Below, one piece after another: positions 21,241-35,305 of a stretch of DNA of 64,000 nt (positions within the stretch are counted from its first letter, which is position 1; the number at the start of each line of letters is the position of its first letter). The stretch spans positions 14,748,304 through 14,812,303 of the forward strand of contig OZ234496.1 of assembly GCA_965153455.1 (NCBI GenBank), read 5' to 3'. The translations under genes were made by a program, and so were the position numbers. Under the pieces are notes generated by a model. The model saw nothing but the letters and a program-made list of their open reading frames with translations. It made no database searches and was not told the origin of the DNA. The DNA is from Sphagnum compactum (Eukaryota; Bryophyta; Sphagnopsida; Sphagnales).

Positions 21241-24200
21241 ATAGAAGAACAAACCTTAATTTTATGGGTTTAATTGGAATGTAGAGGCTATAATTAAATC
21301 TTTGAAGAATGATTCATTATGCATGATGTTTAATATATTGAAGACATTGTAATTGTCTAATTTTGCCATGATGAGATCATTCATGAATTGAACACAAAGT
21401 TACAATGGATGGTAGATTATAAAAATTGCAAAAACATGTGATGATGTAATACTTAGTTCTTGATCACATAGTTGTTCACCACATCATTGATGTGTAGAAG
21501 GAGGTCTTCAATGTGTGCAGGTTTGAGAAATCAAGAGCAACGAAAGGAAGGTAAATTAAAAAAAAGAAATTTGAGAATCCTGAGGTCGAATCCTAAGTGT
21601 TTTGGGCCCTATATTCAAGTATTACACATTAAGGATAACGCTCACAAAAGAAAGAAAAAAAGGGTAGAATAATAGCTAATGGAAAAGGGTAAGACACAAT
21701 GGTAGGGAGGAGAAAGAAAACAAATTGGAGATAAAGGAATGCAATAATTTGTCCTTACCTTAAGCCAACTTTTGTAGTGGTGGTTTAGGGTCTCCTCAAT
21801 GACTTTAATAATTTCCTTTGCATAGGACAAGCCTATAAGGGAAGAGGTTTTGAAGGTGATACCAAGTGTTGCATGAGGATTAATAGGAGGAAGAGTAGCA
21901 ACAACAATGACAACAATTGTAGGGGGAAGAGGAGGAAGAGGGCATGGGAATCAACATGGTGGTGGGAATGTGCATATGCAACAATTGCCACAATATGTTT
22001 TCCTTTCTTCTAGTCACCACCACCAACACCATCCCAACAATATACAAGATCCTACTCATATTGTTAATGTTGCGTTTATTGGCTCCATCGGCGATAGCCC
22101 ATCTAACAAGCCTAGTAGCATTGTTCAATCTCCTTTGATGCTCACACCCTAGGTATGCAATTTTTGTGGATTTTGGCATGTGTAATTGAAACTAGAAAAT
22201 TAAATCAATTAACAATCTCAAGTATTAAAAAATTATTATCAATTTTGGCTTCTAATCATAGCATTCCTAACTTGTTTATTGGAATTTATAGTAAGTAAGG
22301 GCACTTTTGCTTCCTAAGTTGATGGGAAAATCATGTCAATAAGTAAATCGACCAATTCCTATAAGGAGATAGGGTTTTCATTAGCCTCCACCCCTTCCCT
22401 TTCAAAAGTTCCAACAAAACTTCTTAACTTTCTATTGTTGCACTCACGATTTGTTTGTTGGAATCTATAGTAAAAGTTAACAAAATATTTAAAACCAATT
22501 TTGCAAATGTTGGTTGTTTTAATAGGTTGAAAAAGTGGGAACATTGAACAAAATTTGTTTGTTTATGGTTGGAAACCATTCAAAATGGTGAAATGGTGTC
22601 AAGGAAAAAAGTTTGAACATATACATATGATTACATGAAGATCTTAATCAATTGGACTTCTTCAAAATGGTGAAAGGGTGTCAAACAAAGAAGTTTGAAA
22701 AATAAAAATGGTTATGTATAAATTTTCATCTATTGGACTTATAACCACTAAAACAATGGTTATAGCAATACTACAAAATGTGTGTGGAGTTCACTAGTCC
22801 CCGTTCACTAGATCAATAAATTCATTGCTTCTTCACCGGTCCCCATTCACTACAACTAGTGAATTCACTCAAAATCCAATGAAATCACTTGGCATACAAA
22901 GACACTTTTTGTTGTAATGTAGATGCAATTATCAATATGTGAATTCCTTATCTTTTAGTCTTTTCATGCTCACCAACCAACAAGTCTTTAGGATATGTAG
23001 ATTTCTCAAGCCTACAAACATTATTGGTTTTTCTCAAAATCAATGTTAGTGCAAAGATTAAAATTTCAATATTTGTTATTTCTTTCAATTTTTAACTTAA
23101 TAAAACAATTCATTTGTTATCAAAAAAATTCCATTTAGAGAAAATATTCAACACATTTGTTGATCATTCATGTTAAACATTATTCACAAATTATAGCAAC
23201 GAATTTGGTTGATGCATTGCAAGAATTTTAAAAATCATTCGTTAGCAATAACACCCAACTACAAGCAAGTTTTATATCTCCAACTGAAATTGCATGTGGC
23301 TACATTTTGATTATCTTTTCTTGCAAAAATTTGCATTTTGGAAACTAATTTCCATAATAGGTAATTGATTGTTCTCCCCAACAATCTTGCACAATGTGTA
23401 CTTTTCATGAATTTTATTCCTATTTTCAAATCTTTAATATTTAGTCTTCAAATCTCTTGAGTTTTGGAGGTCATGAATTCATTGAATCTAAACACATTGG
23501 ACTATTTTTAAAAATTTACTTGTAAGACTATTTTAAATGAATATGTACATTAAAGGAAAACATTGTGTTTTTTCCTATGGAGTTGGAATAGATTGGGGTG
23601 ATTTCGAGGCACAATGTTGATTACAATATACATATAAAATTGATCTGATTGGTTTAAGACAATAAAATCATATTACAAATAAAATCAGATTGGAATCTTA
23701 TGTTGTTTACATGACATGATTCATTTCCTATTTTTAAAAAATTAAATTTAGAAAAGCTTAATATGAATGTTCTCAATTAGAATCTTAATTATGATGGGAT
23801 TTTTTTCCTAGAGCCTATAAAATCTATAATTTTGTTTTTAGGGCATTACATTTATTAATAATTTGTTCTTTTATTGTTGTTTTGGTGGTTGTTGCTTCTT
23901 GCATATATAAAATAAAGGTGTGAACTTGTTCATATGATAAATGGTTTCATGGCTCAATTTGTAATCCAAAAATAATCAAGAATTTGTAACATTGGAATGT
24001 GCTAAGTGATCCAAGGATCTATTTTTTAAGAAGATTTTGCCATCTTTTTGTGTTAGTGTTTCATCTTTATCTTGATATTCAGTTTCAAGTTTTCCAAATA
24101 TTAATTCACAATGGCTAAGGCAAGGATCGTCTCCAATATGATTGAACTAAATTAATTTTTTTCTCTTTACCCATTCATCAACATATTTGTTTACATGTAT

Positions 24201-25980
24201 TAAAGAATAAAATGCTAGTGGAGTTGAGAATTGTCTACAACCTCCTAAATATAGTAGACTTTCTTGTTTTTTGTAGGATAATGTTTTTTTGTTGCTAAGT
24301 TAGAAGTAGTGACAAAGTCATATTTTTCTTTCAATTTCTGAAATATTTTATTGTAATCTATTGAAGTCATGATGAAAAAAAATCAAATTTTTAAATTCAA
24401 TTTCTTTGGAAGATTAAAAAAATCAGCTTCCAAAATTACTTAAAATAAAAACACCTTGTTGAATTTTTATAAAATGTTCACTGAAATTCATTATAAGCCC
24501 AAATCAAAATTGTTAAACGTCATTCAAAAAACTAATGTGAGAACTTGAGGAAGATGGTCTTTATATAGTCATTATCTACCTACCTATATTGTTACCTATC
24601 TTTTTAATTACCTACTTAATTACTTGCATGTAATAAAATATGAATAGCCACAATGAAATGTATATTAAGATCCATGTTTTAAGTTAGGATTCGCATTCAT
24701 TTAAAATGATTTTCTTCCATTTCCAAGATTGACCTGCTCATGTAATCGTGTTTCCATTAGAATAATCAAACCACGATAGTTTTGAGCTTTTTGAATTACT
24801 AGATGAAATAATGAGAAATGTGGATAATTTTGTACGGAAAAAATTCTAACCTTTTTAAATGTAACGAATCATTACGTTTCAAAATTATTAGACATGCATG
24901 GCATCTAAGAAAATACATGCAAAGAAATCTTAAAAGAAATGTATTAAAACAACATCATCAAGTGAGAAATGTTTTACATATTAAATCGTTATCACCGATT
25001 CATTTGAATTTTTGTTTAATTCATGAAAATTTAAAAGTTAAACCATATGGAATATAAGGAATAAACTCTTTGATTTAAGTGCAAGAGAAAAAACTAATCA
25101 TTGTATATAAAATAATACCTCATTTTCCAAATTGCTTCCACTTATTTTTGTGTTGATGAAGATTATTGTTCCATCAGCAATTAACATTGTTCTAATGTTC
25201 ACAACATTTGAACTATTGTGTGAACATCCATCAGTAGTTAAATCCTCCATAATCATCAATAATTGTGTTAGTGAACACAATTTTAAAAAGAATATGCAAT
25301 TCATCACAATTTTCACCACTTGCTTTTCAATGATCAAACAAAATACCGTTAAAGGTCTTGTTCATGCATTGATTTTCAATTTCTTCTTCAATCCAATGCA
25401 CATCCAAATTACCCATTTTGGGCATATTCTTTAATGGCAACGTTGTGTTTTCATACATTTGAGACATGTTCAAATTTGTTTAATATTTTACATCTTGTGA
25501 ATGCTCAATTCTTGCATGCATATATATATAATTGAAAATGAATAAAATAAAATAATGATTTTAGTTAAGAATCCCATTTGTCATAACTTTGGGCATAATA
25601 ATATCTTAATTAGATATCATTTTTAAACAAGAGAGCTAAATGGGACAGAGAGCCAAAAGTTTTTTTAATTTGTTGAATTCTTGACCCTTGCAAAAGGAAC
25701 AAATCTACATCAAATGTTAAATATACAATTGAAAATCAATGTAGTGCAAGAATGATTCCAGTAAAGAAATGCCACTAAATTGTAAGAAAATTGTATAAGA
25801 AAATTGTAACCAAGGTATCCATGGGTAAACATTACAATGGAAAAGAGGGCCAAAAAATATGGGACGAGAAAACATCCAATATAATAAGCCAATAGGAAGC
25901 GGACACGTTAATGAAATGGCCTCCAAAGCAATATGCTCTAGAGCTTTCCAAACGTCAAAAAAATACTAAAAACAAAAAAC
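21241..25980. other. Gene-poor AT-rich spacer
   Basis: No supported gene. A Gly/Arg/His-rich stretch with GGRGGRGHG at about 21930 followed by CNFCGFWH near 22158 faintly recalls the end of a Copia gag with its zinc knuckle, but is too short and broken to call. A weak palindrome around actagtgaattc occurs near 22790-22870. The remainder is A/T-rich without recognised structure. Confidence 0.45.
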
Positions 25981-25984
25981 TAAG

Positions 25985-26372
25985 GTAAAAGTAACAAAAA
26001 AGGATGAGGTGAAAGTATAAAAAGGCTTAGGAAAAAGAAAAAGAAACATGAAGTGAACGTATGATAAGGCTGGAAAAAGTAAAAAAGGTTGAGGTGAAAG
26101 TTTAAAAAAGGCTTGGGAGAAAGGAAAAAAAGCATGAGGTGAATTTTTAAAAAAATCTATGAACAAGTACAAAGGGATGAGGTGAAACTAAAAAAGGGCT
26201 TAGTACAAAGTAAAAAATGGATGAGGTGAAAGAAAAATAGGCTTAAGAAAAAGTACAAAAGGATGAGATGAAAGGAGATAAAAGCTAGGAAAAAGTAACA
26301 GAAGGATGGGGTGAGAGAAAAATGGACTTAGACAAAAAGTAAAAAAGGGGTGAGGTGAAAGAAAAATCAAAT
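25985..26372 (+). repeat. About 43-bp tandem array, nine units, upstream of the YEATS gene
   Basis: The word gaggtgaaag and close variants recur at 26006, 26050, 26091, 26136, 26179, 26223, 26265, 26309 and 26352, spacing 41-45 bp. The unit is approximately ggatgaggtgaaag, then an A-rich run, ggctta, and another A-rich run. It ends about 150 bp before the YEATS start codon, so it lies in or next to the promoter or 5' leader. Confidence 0.85.
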
Positions 26373-26524
26373 TTCCGCAATGGCTCGGGTAAGTTACGAC
26401 TTACAACAACGTACGTAACCGAAATGTTAACATTTTCATCCACCGGGTTTCGTCGCTGGCAACTGCCAATCATGGATCTCCGACACCCCCTACGACGTCA
26501 CGGCCGGTAACAAGACGGAGGGAG

Positions 26525-29500
26525 ATGAACGAACAAATGAAGGAAGGAAGGAAAGGAAGGAAGGAAAAAGGGAGAGGGATGAAGAACTTTGCCGCTGCGC
26601 AGCAGGAGCCCGGCAGCGCACGGGACCAAAAAGGGGCCGCGGCGATGGCCTCGTCGTCGCCTGCGTCGTCTTCCTTGCATGCGCCCCACCAAGCTCATAA
26701 GAAGCAACTCCCTTCAGGATCTTCTACCACCACCAGCGGTGCCAGCAGCTCTTTAGCAGCCGGCGCTGGAGGATCAGGATCGGCTGGTGCTGTTACCACC
26801 GCCTCCTCTAAGCGCAAGCGACGTCTCACTGACCTAACCCCTGAAGAGGTGCTTTGCTTTGTTTCCTTGTCTCATCATCGTCTTCATCATCTTCTTGATT
26901 CCGTTTCCTTCATGTTCTCAACTTTATGTTCTCGCATGTTGTTTCAGATCTTCCGTTTCGTAATCGCTTCCTTTTTGTGAGGGATTAGAGAGAGAGAATA
27001 TATATATATATATAGGCGAGTTTTGTGTTTCTGTATTTCTTGCTCTCTAAGTGGCTAGCGCTTGTGTTGTGTTGTGCGCTTGTGTGTCCATTTTACGAAT
27101 TCGTATGTACGGTGTACGACAAGGATTTTGGTCGATGCTCCTCTGCATTGCTGTTTTGTTTCTTGGATTGCTTTATCCCTCCCCCCCTCCCCCCTCCCGC
27201 CCGCTTTTTCCCTTCAATTGTCAATAGTAGTGCAAACTGTTTTTGAGATAGTGAGGCGTTTAGACTGAGTTTTGTGGCTGGTAAGAGTGATAGCTGATGA
27301 TGCTCTGTTCCGTTATGAGTTTTATTTGCAGCATTTCTTCATAGGATTTGTTTTGTCAGGGCACCGTCTCTATTCATTTCCACTCGGTACTTGCACAAAT
27401 TTGAAGAAACTGTGGATCATGGATGCAAACCTCTAATAAAGTTTGTTGGAACGTAATGTGCCTGATGTCTTTGCCATGTGATTCTCGTGAAGACACTTGC
27501 AGGAGATTGTTTTTAACAAACAAACAATAAACTGATATAAAAATTCAGCTGCCTTTCTTGTCTCATTCTAAGAGCTGAATTTCTATCACAAAGCAATCTT
27601 TCTTTTCTTTCTGTTTCTTGGAAGAAAGAAAGAAAAATGTCCTCATGCATGCTGGAAGTTTTTTCTGTTTGTCATACTCCAAAACACTCCTTCACATTCA
27701 GAATCTTATTGACGGTAGTGGTGATTACCTATTGTGCAGCTAAAAGCCATTAGATTGCCTTTCTCCTCCATGGTCTGTACTTGAGGAAACCCCCCAGCCA
27801 TTCTATGTAGTTTTTGTCATGTATTTTCCCTGCAAGTTTCTTGGTGCAGATCATTTTCTTTGCTTTGTTTCTTTTTCCTCTGTCAGAAGAAAGCAGATAC
27901 AAATGCTTTAGTGAAGGTTGTAGGGTGAAAGTTTGTTGGTATTGCATGAGTGCAGATTAATGAGATAGTAGCGTTGAGGGGAAAGATGCCGCAAGCTGTG
28001 GTGGGCAAGAAGTTCGGCATTGAACAAACTGAAGTGAGTGCCATTCAACGCTTGCAGCGTGCCAAGACTGCACGCTTGCTTGATGATCATGAGAAAAAGG
28101 TTTCCTTCTCTCACACTTGCTTCAAAATTGTCATTTTGGTCACTCATTTTACCTTGTGAAGGTGAGCCTGGCAGGATGTTTTCACTTGGCAAATATATAG
28201 TCCTTGTTTATGTTTTTATCCTCTATTGGTTTGAGCTTGAATCTGTTCTTTCATGTTGCATACACTGGATTTCTTCAACTTTTTATTGTAAGCTTACTTT
28301 CAACTTTTCCACCTCTACAGAATCCAGTGAAGAGGGTGAAGGGCGTGGATCTCACAGTGCCTATTGCTTATGGGACAATTTCTTTTTGGCTTGGAAAGAA
28401 GGCTGAAGAGTAAGAAATTGATCATTTCCCTTTTGATTGATGTCTGAAGTGACTTTCTATTCCACTAGGGATGCCCCATTTTTATGGTAAGTGTATTGTA
28501 AGAAACAAGTAACTATTGAACCATACTGGCCTATTGAAGATCTAGGCCATAGTTATCAATGCCCAACTCTGGCAACTTCCATGATTGAAGTATTGACAGA
28601 AATTTACACTTGCCGGAGTCCTGTGCAGCTGATTCTCTGTCCAGTCATGTGCAAAATTCACCAGATTGTTTGTATATAGAACTAGTAGGACATGCCTTTT
28701 GATGGGCTACCACATTTGGTTAATGTGGAAATTGATCTTGAAATGCAGATTCAAGTCACATAAGTGGACAGTCTATGTACGGGGTGCAAACAATGAGGAT
28801 CTAGGTGTGGTAATAAAGAGGGTGGTGTTTCAGCTTCATCCAAGCTTCAGTAATCCAACGAGGACAGTTGAAGGCCCCCCATTTGAGCTTTCTGAAGCAG
28901 GATGGGGTGAATTTGAAATTGGGATCACCATTTTTTTCCAATCTGATGTTGCAGAAAAACCTCTGGAACTGTATGTGTGCTTCTTGTTGCCTCTGTTTTC
29001 CAGGGATGTATCTGAACAACAGTTATAGGCACATAAAGTCGTAGTTGGATTTATAATTTCTAGCTTATCATCAAGGACTCCAGAAGTGTACCTGCTTAGC
29101 TGTTTATGCCACTTTGTCCATTTCAGAAGGATCCAATGTTCATAACATACTTGAAACTTGAAAAATACTGAATGATGCAGGTTCCATCACCTGAAGCTCT
29201 ATCCTGAGGATGAGTCAGGACCGCAGACAACAAAGAAGCCAGTTGTAGTGGAGTCTTATGATGAGATTGTATTTTCTGAGCCTTCTGAGGCATTGTATGC
29301 ACGCATTTCTAATCATCCTGCAGTGGTGCTCTCTGGCTTGCCTTCTTCAATTCCTGCTCCTTCAGGTCTTCTTCTTCCTATTTTCTCCTGAATCTGGGAC
29401 AAGTCAGCCTTCATATATATAGATGCTGCTCTTGCAGACAAGAGCTATGTTGCAATGAGACTTATTTCCAAACCATGTGATCATTGTGATTTCCTCCCTT

Positions 29501-30392
29501 GTCTCTCAAATTGGTGTTGGCATTATGGGAACCCATTTTTTGCCTACACTTCTAATTGCCCTTCTAATCTCTTTCCATAGCACACATATGATCTGGTCAT
29601 TAGTTGGGGCATCACTTATGTGACCTTTATCCATCATAGTGTCTGTTGTAGTGTCTATGTCAATCAAGAACCAGGGTTTTAGTGCTTTGGATACCCCAGG
29701 CCTAAAGTTCTTTATCTCCCAAGTAGTCCTTTGACTGTTCGACATGTAAGGAATATTCATTGTGGTTGTTGATGTATTGCTGCAATTTATGTCAGCCATG
29801 GGTGATCTAATAGATTGATCCTTTCTTGCATCAGCTGCTGGAGTGGATGACTCCTCAGAGAGGAAGAAAGGGGATACCAAGGAGCATCCCCTGGGTCAAT
29901 GGTTTCTGAAGCACTCTGAAACTGAGGAGTTGTCTATTTTGACTGCTGCTCGTCAACAGGTATATAGTAAGGAGTCTAGGTATGTCCCTGTCATAATGAT
30001 GAGAACATGCAATGGAAATCTCAGTGGTAATTGATCCATTTTGAGGTACATTGAGCTGGAAGTGACCTACTCAAGGATTTCTGGACCATTGTGATTGTCA
30101 TCATGTCCAAGGTGACAGCTGCCACTAAATATTGAAAGCTGTGGTGCAGGCTTCCTTGTCTGACATTCTACCAGGGTGAATACTGACTTTCTTGACCTTC
30201 TTATTCTGATGCTGCTGATAGAGCTTTCCCTCTCTTTGGGTCAGGAAATCTTCAACCCTAGTGGATCTTGTGTTACTGAATGTTAAACGATGTTATTGGT
30301 TCCAGGTGCATGCACAGATAGCGAAGTTAAAACGGGAACTTAGTGCACATGAAAGTGAGGCCCTGCGGCTCAAGAGCAGCACCAGCCATTGA
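26525..30392 (+). CDS. YAF9: YEATS-domain protein (GAS41/YAF9/TAF14-like) with N-terminal HTH-like region
   Basis: Seven exons fit: 26525-26848, 27956-28099, 28321-28409, 28749-28970, 29181-29365, 29835-29959 and 30306-30392, totalling 391 aa. The YEATS domain starts in exon 3 ([18 protein letters not shown]) and runs through exon 4 ([33 protein letters not shown]) into exon 5 ([13 protein letters not shown]). These include the aromatic sandwich positions used to bind acylated histone lysines. The tail has [12 protein letters not shown] and a short C-terminal coiled coil ([12 protein letters not shown]), as in plant YAF9, a subunit of SWR1 and NuA4 chromatin complexes. Exons 1-2 add a Ser/Ala-rich leader, a KRKRR basic patch and [33 protein letters not shown], which looks like a helix-turn-helix and which I do not recall in Arabidopsis YAF9. 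Other in-frame ATGs (26579, 26645) are possible starts. The first intron is 1.1 kb. Confidence 0.88.
26990..27014. repeat. GA/TA microsatellite in YEATS intron 1
   Basis: A short gagagaga run is followed by about nine TA units. Confidence 0.7.
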
Positions 30393-33300
30393 TACTCTTG
30401 CCACCCAATGTTTTTTTGACATGCCACAGAAGTATCCTTTGACTGCTGTTCCCATGATTTTCAGGTTGACAGAGTTCTTAAGCCCATCTTCCTTGTTTCT
30501 GCCTTTCAGTATCATTCTTTCTTGACAGGGGGAAATCTTCCAAAATCCCAATCAATCTCAATCTCAATTCTCTTGCAATGCCAGCTTCATTTTGCAGACA
30601 ACTAAGATGATCTGTGGGCTTATGATGTCTGTGAAAAATTTGTGGCTTGGCCAGGTTCAGAAAAGAACCCTCTTGAAAGGTACTAGCTGTCCAAATATAA
30701 CACTTTCTGGAATGGCTCATTGACAATAAGCTTTTTTTGGTTGTTGTGCAGGCTGAGCTTTGTATGGTGGAAGCTATCACATCATTGAAACGACTATGGC
30801 TGATTGTTGGAGGCATTTTCATTTCAGTTTCCAACATGATGTATTTTTGTATGAACTAAGGACAGTCAATGTGCTGTAGGTATGTCTGATATGTTCCATA
30901 CAAGGTATCACACACATTCATAGAGCTCTCATTCCCTTTGTAATTATAAACAGAAATTTGTTGTATTTGTTGTAGATAGAATGTGAGATTGCAAGATAAC
31001 GGACCAAAGTGTTAGGTCTAACTATTCCAAGTTTTAACCAGATATTCAAATCTACGTCCTATCTAAATTGTTGTTAACAAGCAACAAATTAGTTGTGAGG
31101 AGGAGGTGGGTTCATAAGAAGTGGAAATTGAATGCTGGTCAATCTGATTATTTTTCTTAGTTTGATTTTGAATGGACAAAACTCACAGCTTTTGACAAGC
31201 AATTGGCATTTGTTGCTTTTGAATGGTGGTGACAATTGAGAGAAGGGGATCTTTTGGACCTTTGCAATCCTAACCTTTGTTAACACAGTATGCAAAACAT
31301 TGTCACTTTTGTCTGGAATGTAGCTCTAGATTTGTATTGCTAAAGGGATAAATTGATCTATTGAATGATGATTGTGGTAGCTTTTCTCTTTTATACCCAT
31401 TTCTGGAAAATATGGACACGGAAGAAAATACATTTGTGAGGTTTGGTGAAGATGATGACAATTGTAAAAGTACAGACCCTAGTTTTGTCTGACGTCTAAC
31501 CATGGGGCATGGAGATAACCAAGCTTTTACATCTGGACTCCAAAATGGAAAGATGCAAGTTCCATATTTGTCAATTGATTCATTAGAATAATAGGAGATA
31601 AGTGTGATGCAATAAAGATATCTACAAAGGGAAGAGGATTCAGGATCAAGAGGAGTAGTTTTTTGCCCCAAGCTAATGGACACAAATGTGGAGATTTTGG
31701 GTGCACCCATCCAATTGATGGGGTGTTTTGAAGTCTACCCATCTTACTTGTTGGTTTCTTGTCAAAATATGAATGTTGGGTAACTGATTTAATCATGCCT
31801 CTATCATTTTATTTTATTTGGGTTGTCACTTGCCTTTTTGTATCATGAGGTTTCATATCACCATGAAATGTAAAAAACAATTCATATGACTAATTTTAAA
31901 AACATATAAATAATTAGTTTCAATTCATTTAAATCTTATTAAAATGAGATTCTTAAAAAAAATTATTTGAAAAATTATGTAAGAATTTATTAACATAAAA
32001 TATGTCATTTTAAAATAAAATTCGTTTTTGAGATATAAATTTTTAAAATTGATTTGATGTTATTTTAAAAACTTCAATAAGGATTTGATGAAGATTTAAT
32101 AACAAAAATCGTAATGAAATAAAATTTTAATTGATCAATTTTTTTGCATTGTTGTTGCCTTTTATCTTATAAAAATTTATTATTGCCCTAAGATAGTAAA
32201 CATGCATATATAATTTTAGGTTTTACCAAGTGTGTATGGGGGCAAACACGACTAGTTCCATGAAGGGGCTGAGCTCCAGCTCAGATAACATTTGATAGCT
32301 TAAAAAAAAACAGTGCATTGGTGAGATCAACACAGTCAGGGTGAACAGACACCCTTCTTCGTACCTTACCTTTTTTAGTAAGGCCTCTTAGTGGCCATAT
32401 TAAGCCCAAAAAATGTAACTTAGATTTGAAGTTAGAGACTTTGCTCTAGGCTAAGAATAGGATATTTGTAGTATTTAGAAATAATTTAAATGGATTTTGG
32501 GATTTTTATTATGTTACCAATATAGGTGTTGGTTCACCCAAGGCCTTAAGTGGTCTTCAAATTCCTTTTTCTTCCTAGGCTAGTGGCTAAATGAGTCTCA
32601 ATTACTTTACAAAAGTTAATTTCAACTTGAGTTTTGATTTTGTTTTGATTTTTGTTGTTATTGTTGTGAATTTTGTGTAATAAATGCCTCCTTCATGAAG
32701 ATTTTTTCCTTTCACCCTCCTTAATAAGAAAATTGCTCCATTTTGTCTTGAATTTATTTATTTTTCCGTGAATAACCAACAATTAAGGGTGAAAAAGGTT
32801 ATTTTTAAAATAATTTTAATTTAAAAAATTTGGAGGCACAATTTTGCGTCTTGGTGACCTAAAAAGTAGATTGGGAATGTAATCACTAATCACGTGTGTT
32901 ATTGGAAAATTTTGCCAAGTTTTTGAGAATTTACTTGTTTATTTCTATTTCTTTTTTCTTGAAGAGTTCACCGCATTTTTATTGCGGGGTTCTCTTTGAT
33001 CAGTTGTCCAAGCACTGACAAAACAGGCGGGGTCCTACAGTTAGATGTAAATCACATCATCTTACCCTCACAGACTTCCTTCCCATATTACCAGGTCTAT
33101 TACCTTGTTGGGTCCAATCTTCAAATAACAGAGCAAGATGTGTGAATTTTTAACCTTTATCTTCAGTTTACTGTGTGATTTATCCCTTCAGATTGCATAT
33201 CTTTTTTGATTACCCACATGAATAAATGCATATAATTAGTTTGTTTGTAAGAATCATTATGTTACTTCAAAGTTCAGTTGTCACATGTGATTTGCCATGG

Positions 33301-34518
33301 TTCAAACCAGTATTTTTTCTATGTTTTCTGGGGTCTGGGATCTCCTCAAGTTTTTCTATTCCCTCAGATGCTGTATTTCTATGATTTCGGTGGATTTATT
33401 TGCACATATCATTCTCAGTACACATCATGATATATTGTTACTAGAATCCTGCCAATTGGGGTTGAGAAAGAAAGCTACCTTTTCAAGTGATTGTGGGTTC
33501 AATTCACCACTAGGCCATGCAGGATGACACCAGCAGTAGGTGACCCAGGTTTTAGCATAATGGAAGTTTCAGAGTTTTTCAGATTCAGGGTTTTCAGGTT
33601 TAGGCCACGCTGAGCCAAGTTGTAAAACCTTTTGCCAGAGAGCACATGTAAAGCAATTAGGAAAAATTGCTGTGTTCAGCCAGCTGATTGCTTTCCTCCT
33701 GTTGTCCAGCTCAGTAATATGGCTACTTGGTAGAAGCAAAAGCTAAAATCCAAGTACACCATTGAAATACATGACACAGATTTTGCATAAAATTCCTGGA
33801 ACTACACTTGTCAATTATGAAAGATTTGCAGGAAAAGCTCCTCTTATCAAACCACTATGGAGGGTATGGGAACAGAGCATGTAATCCTGGACCACCTGGA
33901 ACATAGGCATGAGAATAGAACTGATTTAGATCCAGGATGTGAACCTTGGCATAAAGCTACCAAATGCTCAGAGAACATTGAGCGCAGCAGTTAGGAAATA
34001 GCAAGGAGCAACACGAATAGCCATCTCAATTTATGTGCACGAGTTGGTTCAACCTCAACATCTTCAGAGAAGGGACCATGATCAAAGAACAAGGCCTACA
34101 ACCCACATCAGAACTGCAAGTGTGCTAATCTGCCAACCACAACGAAACACGAAACCAGAGATAGTCCCAAGAAAACAGGCCAAATGATATTCCAAATGCA
34201 CATTATACGTACGTTATTTCAACCTGCATAAGCACGAGCTGTTCACCAACTGCTTCTCAACCCTTGTTCTAGACCGCCGCCAGTACCATCACCAACCTCG
34301 ACCCTAACCACCACGAGCAACAACATCAAACAAGCATCACCCATAGACAAAGAGCGGCACACTCAAAGAAGGCATGCCAGACCAACAGCCACTAGCAGCC
34401 TATAAACAAACAACATCAGAGCTTCAATCTCCCCGACAAAAGGTGGTGTTAAAGAACACCATTTTGCTTTTTTGGTGAAAATAGGGCAACAGAGCCTCCC
34501 CCCCTCCACTCACAATCT
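30393..34518. other. Spacer between the YEATS and H4 genes
   Basis: No supported gene. 31860-32230 is very A/T-rich. Moderate-complexity sequence at 33000-34500 has no open frame longer than about 76 codons and no recognisable domain. It may contain old repeats that I cannot name, and the 3' untranslated parts of both flanking genes. Confidence 0.45.
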
Positions 34519-34926
<408 letters not shown>

Positions 34927-34934
34927 CTACTCTC

Positions 34935-35010
34935 CTTTTTAAACCCTAAGAATCGCTTCACAGTGCTTTTCCTTTCTTCGAAGATCGATCCGTGTGAACT
35001 GGGGATCTGG
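34935..35010 (-). promoter_or_regulatory. H4 core promoter
   Basis: In H4 orientation the region reads cacggatcgatc (near 34985-34996, resembling the histone octamer GCGGATC), then ttagggttt, then tttaaaaagg. The order octamer-like, telo-box, TATA-like sits about 105-165 bp above the start codon. Motif assignment is by eye. Confidence 0.5.
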
Positions 35011-35079
35011 ACCGTCGATTCTACCTCCTGTTCCTCCATGGACGGCTCCCATGCTTGCCAAGGAAGCCAGGCAGATTTC

Positions 35080-35305
35080 GGTCGTTGGATGTCCAATCGT
35101 ACGGCTGCTGTAGCGTAAGAAAATCGTTGTTGTTAGATGTTGGATCCCGCGGCTGCTGTGGCATAGAATCATTTGTTTGTCGGATATTGGATCGTACGGC
35201 TGCTGTGGCGTAGAGTCGGGTGTCGTTGGGTTGGATCCTACGGCTGCTATGGCATAAAATCCGTTGTCGTTGGATGTTGGATCCCACGGCTGCCCTGGCT
35301 AGACA
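35080..35305. repeat. Five-copy, about 46-bp repeat in the H4 upstream region
   Basis: The core cggctgc recurs at 35102, 35150, 35197, 35241 and 35287, i.e. 44-48 bp apart. Each unit contains gttggat(c), a short variable spacer, cggctgctgtggc and t/aaaat. In H4 orientation each unit reads GCAGCCGT..GATCCAA. Such regular cis repeats suggest clustered protein-binding sites. Confidence 0.8.

Noticed and set aside
21907-22170. Gly/Arg/His-rich frame followed by CNFCGFWH, like a Copia gag zinc knuckle
   Set aside because: Knuckle spacing incomplete, frame broken, no protease, integrase or reverse transcriptase nearby.
33440-33530. tRNA-like T-arm (gggttcaattcacc)
   Set aside because: No matching acceptor, D or anticodon arms at the right distances.
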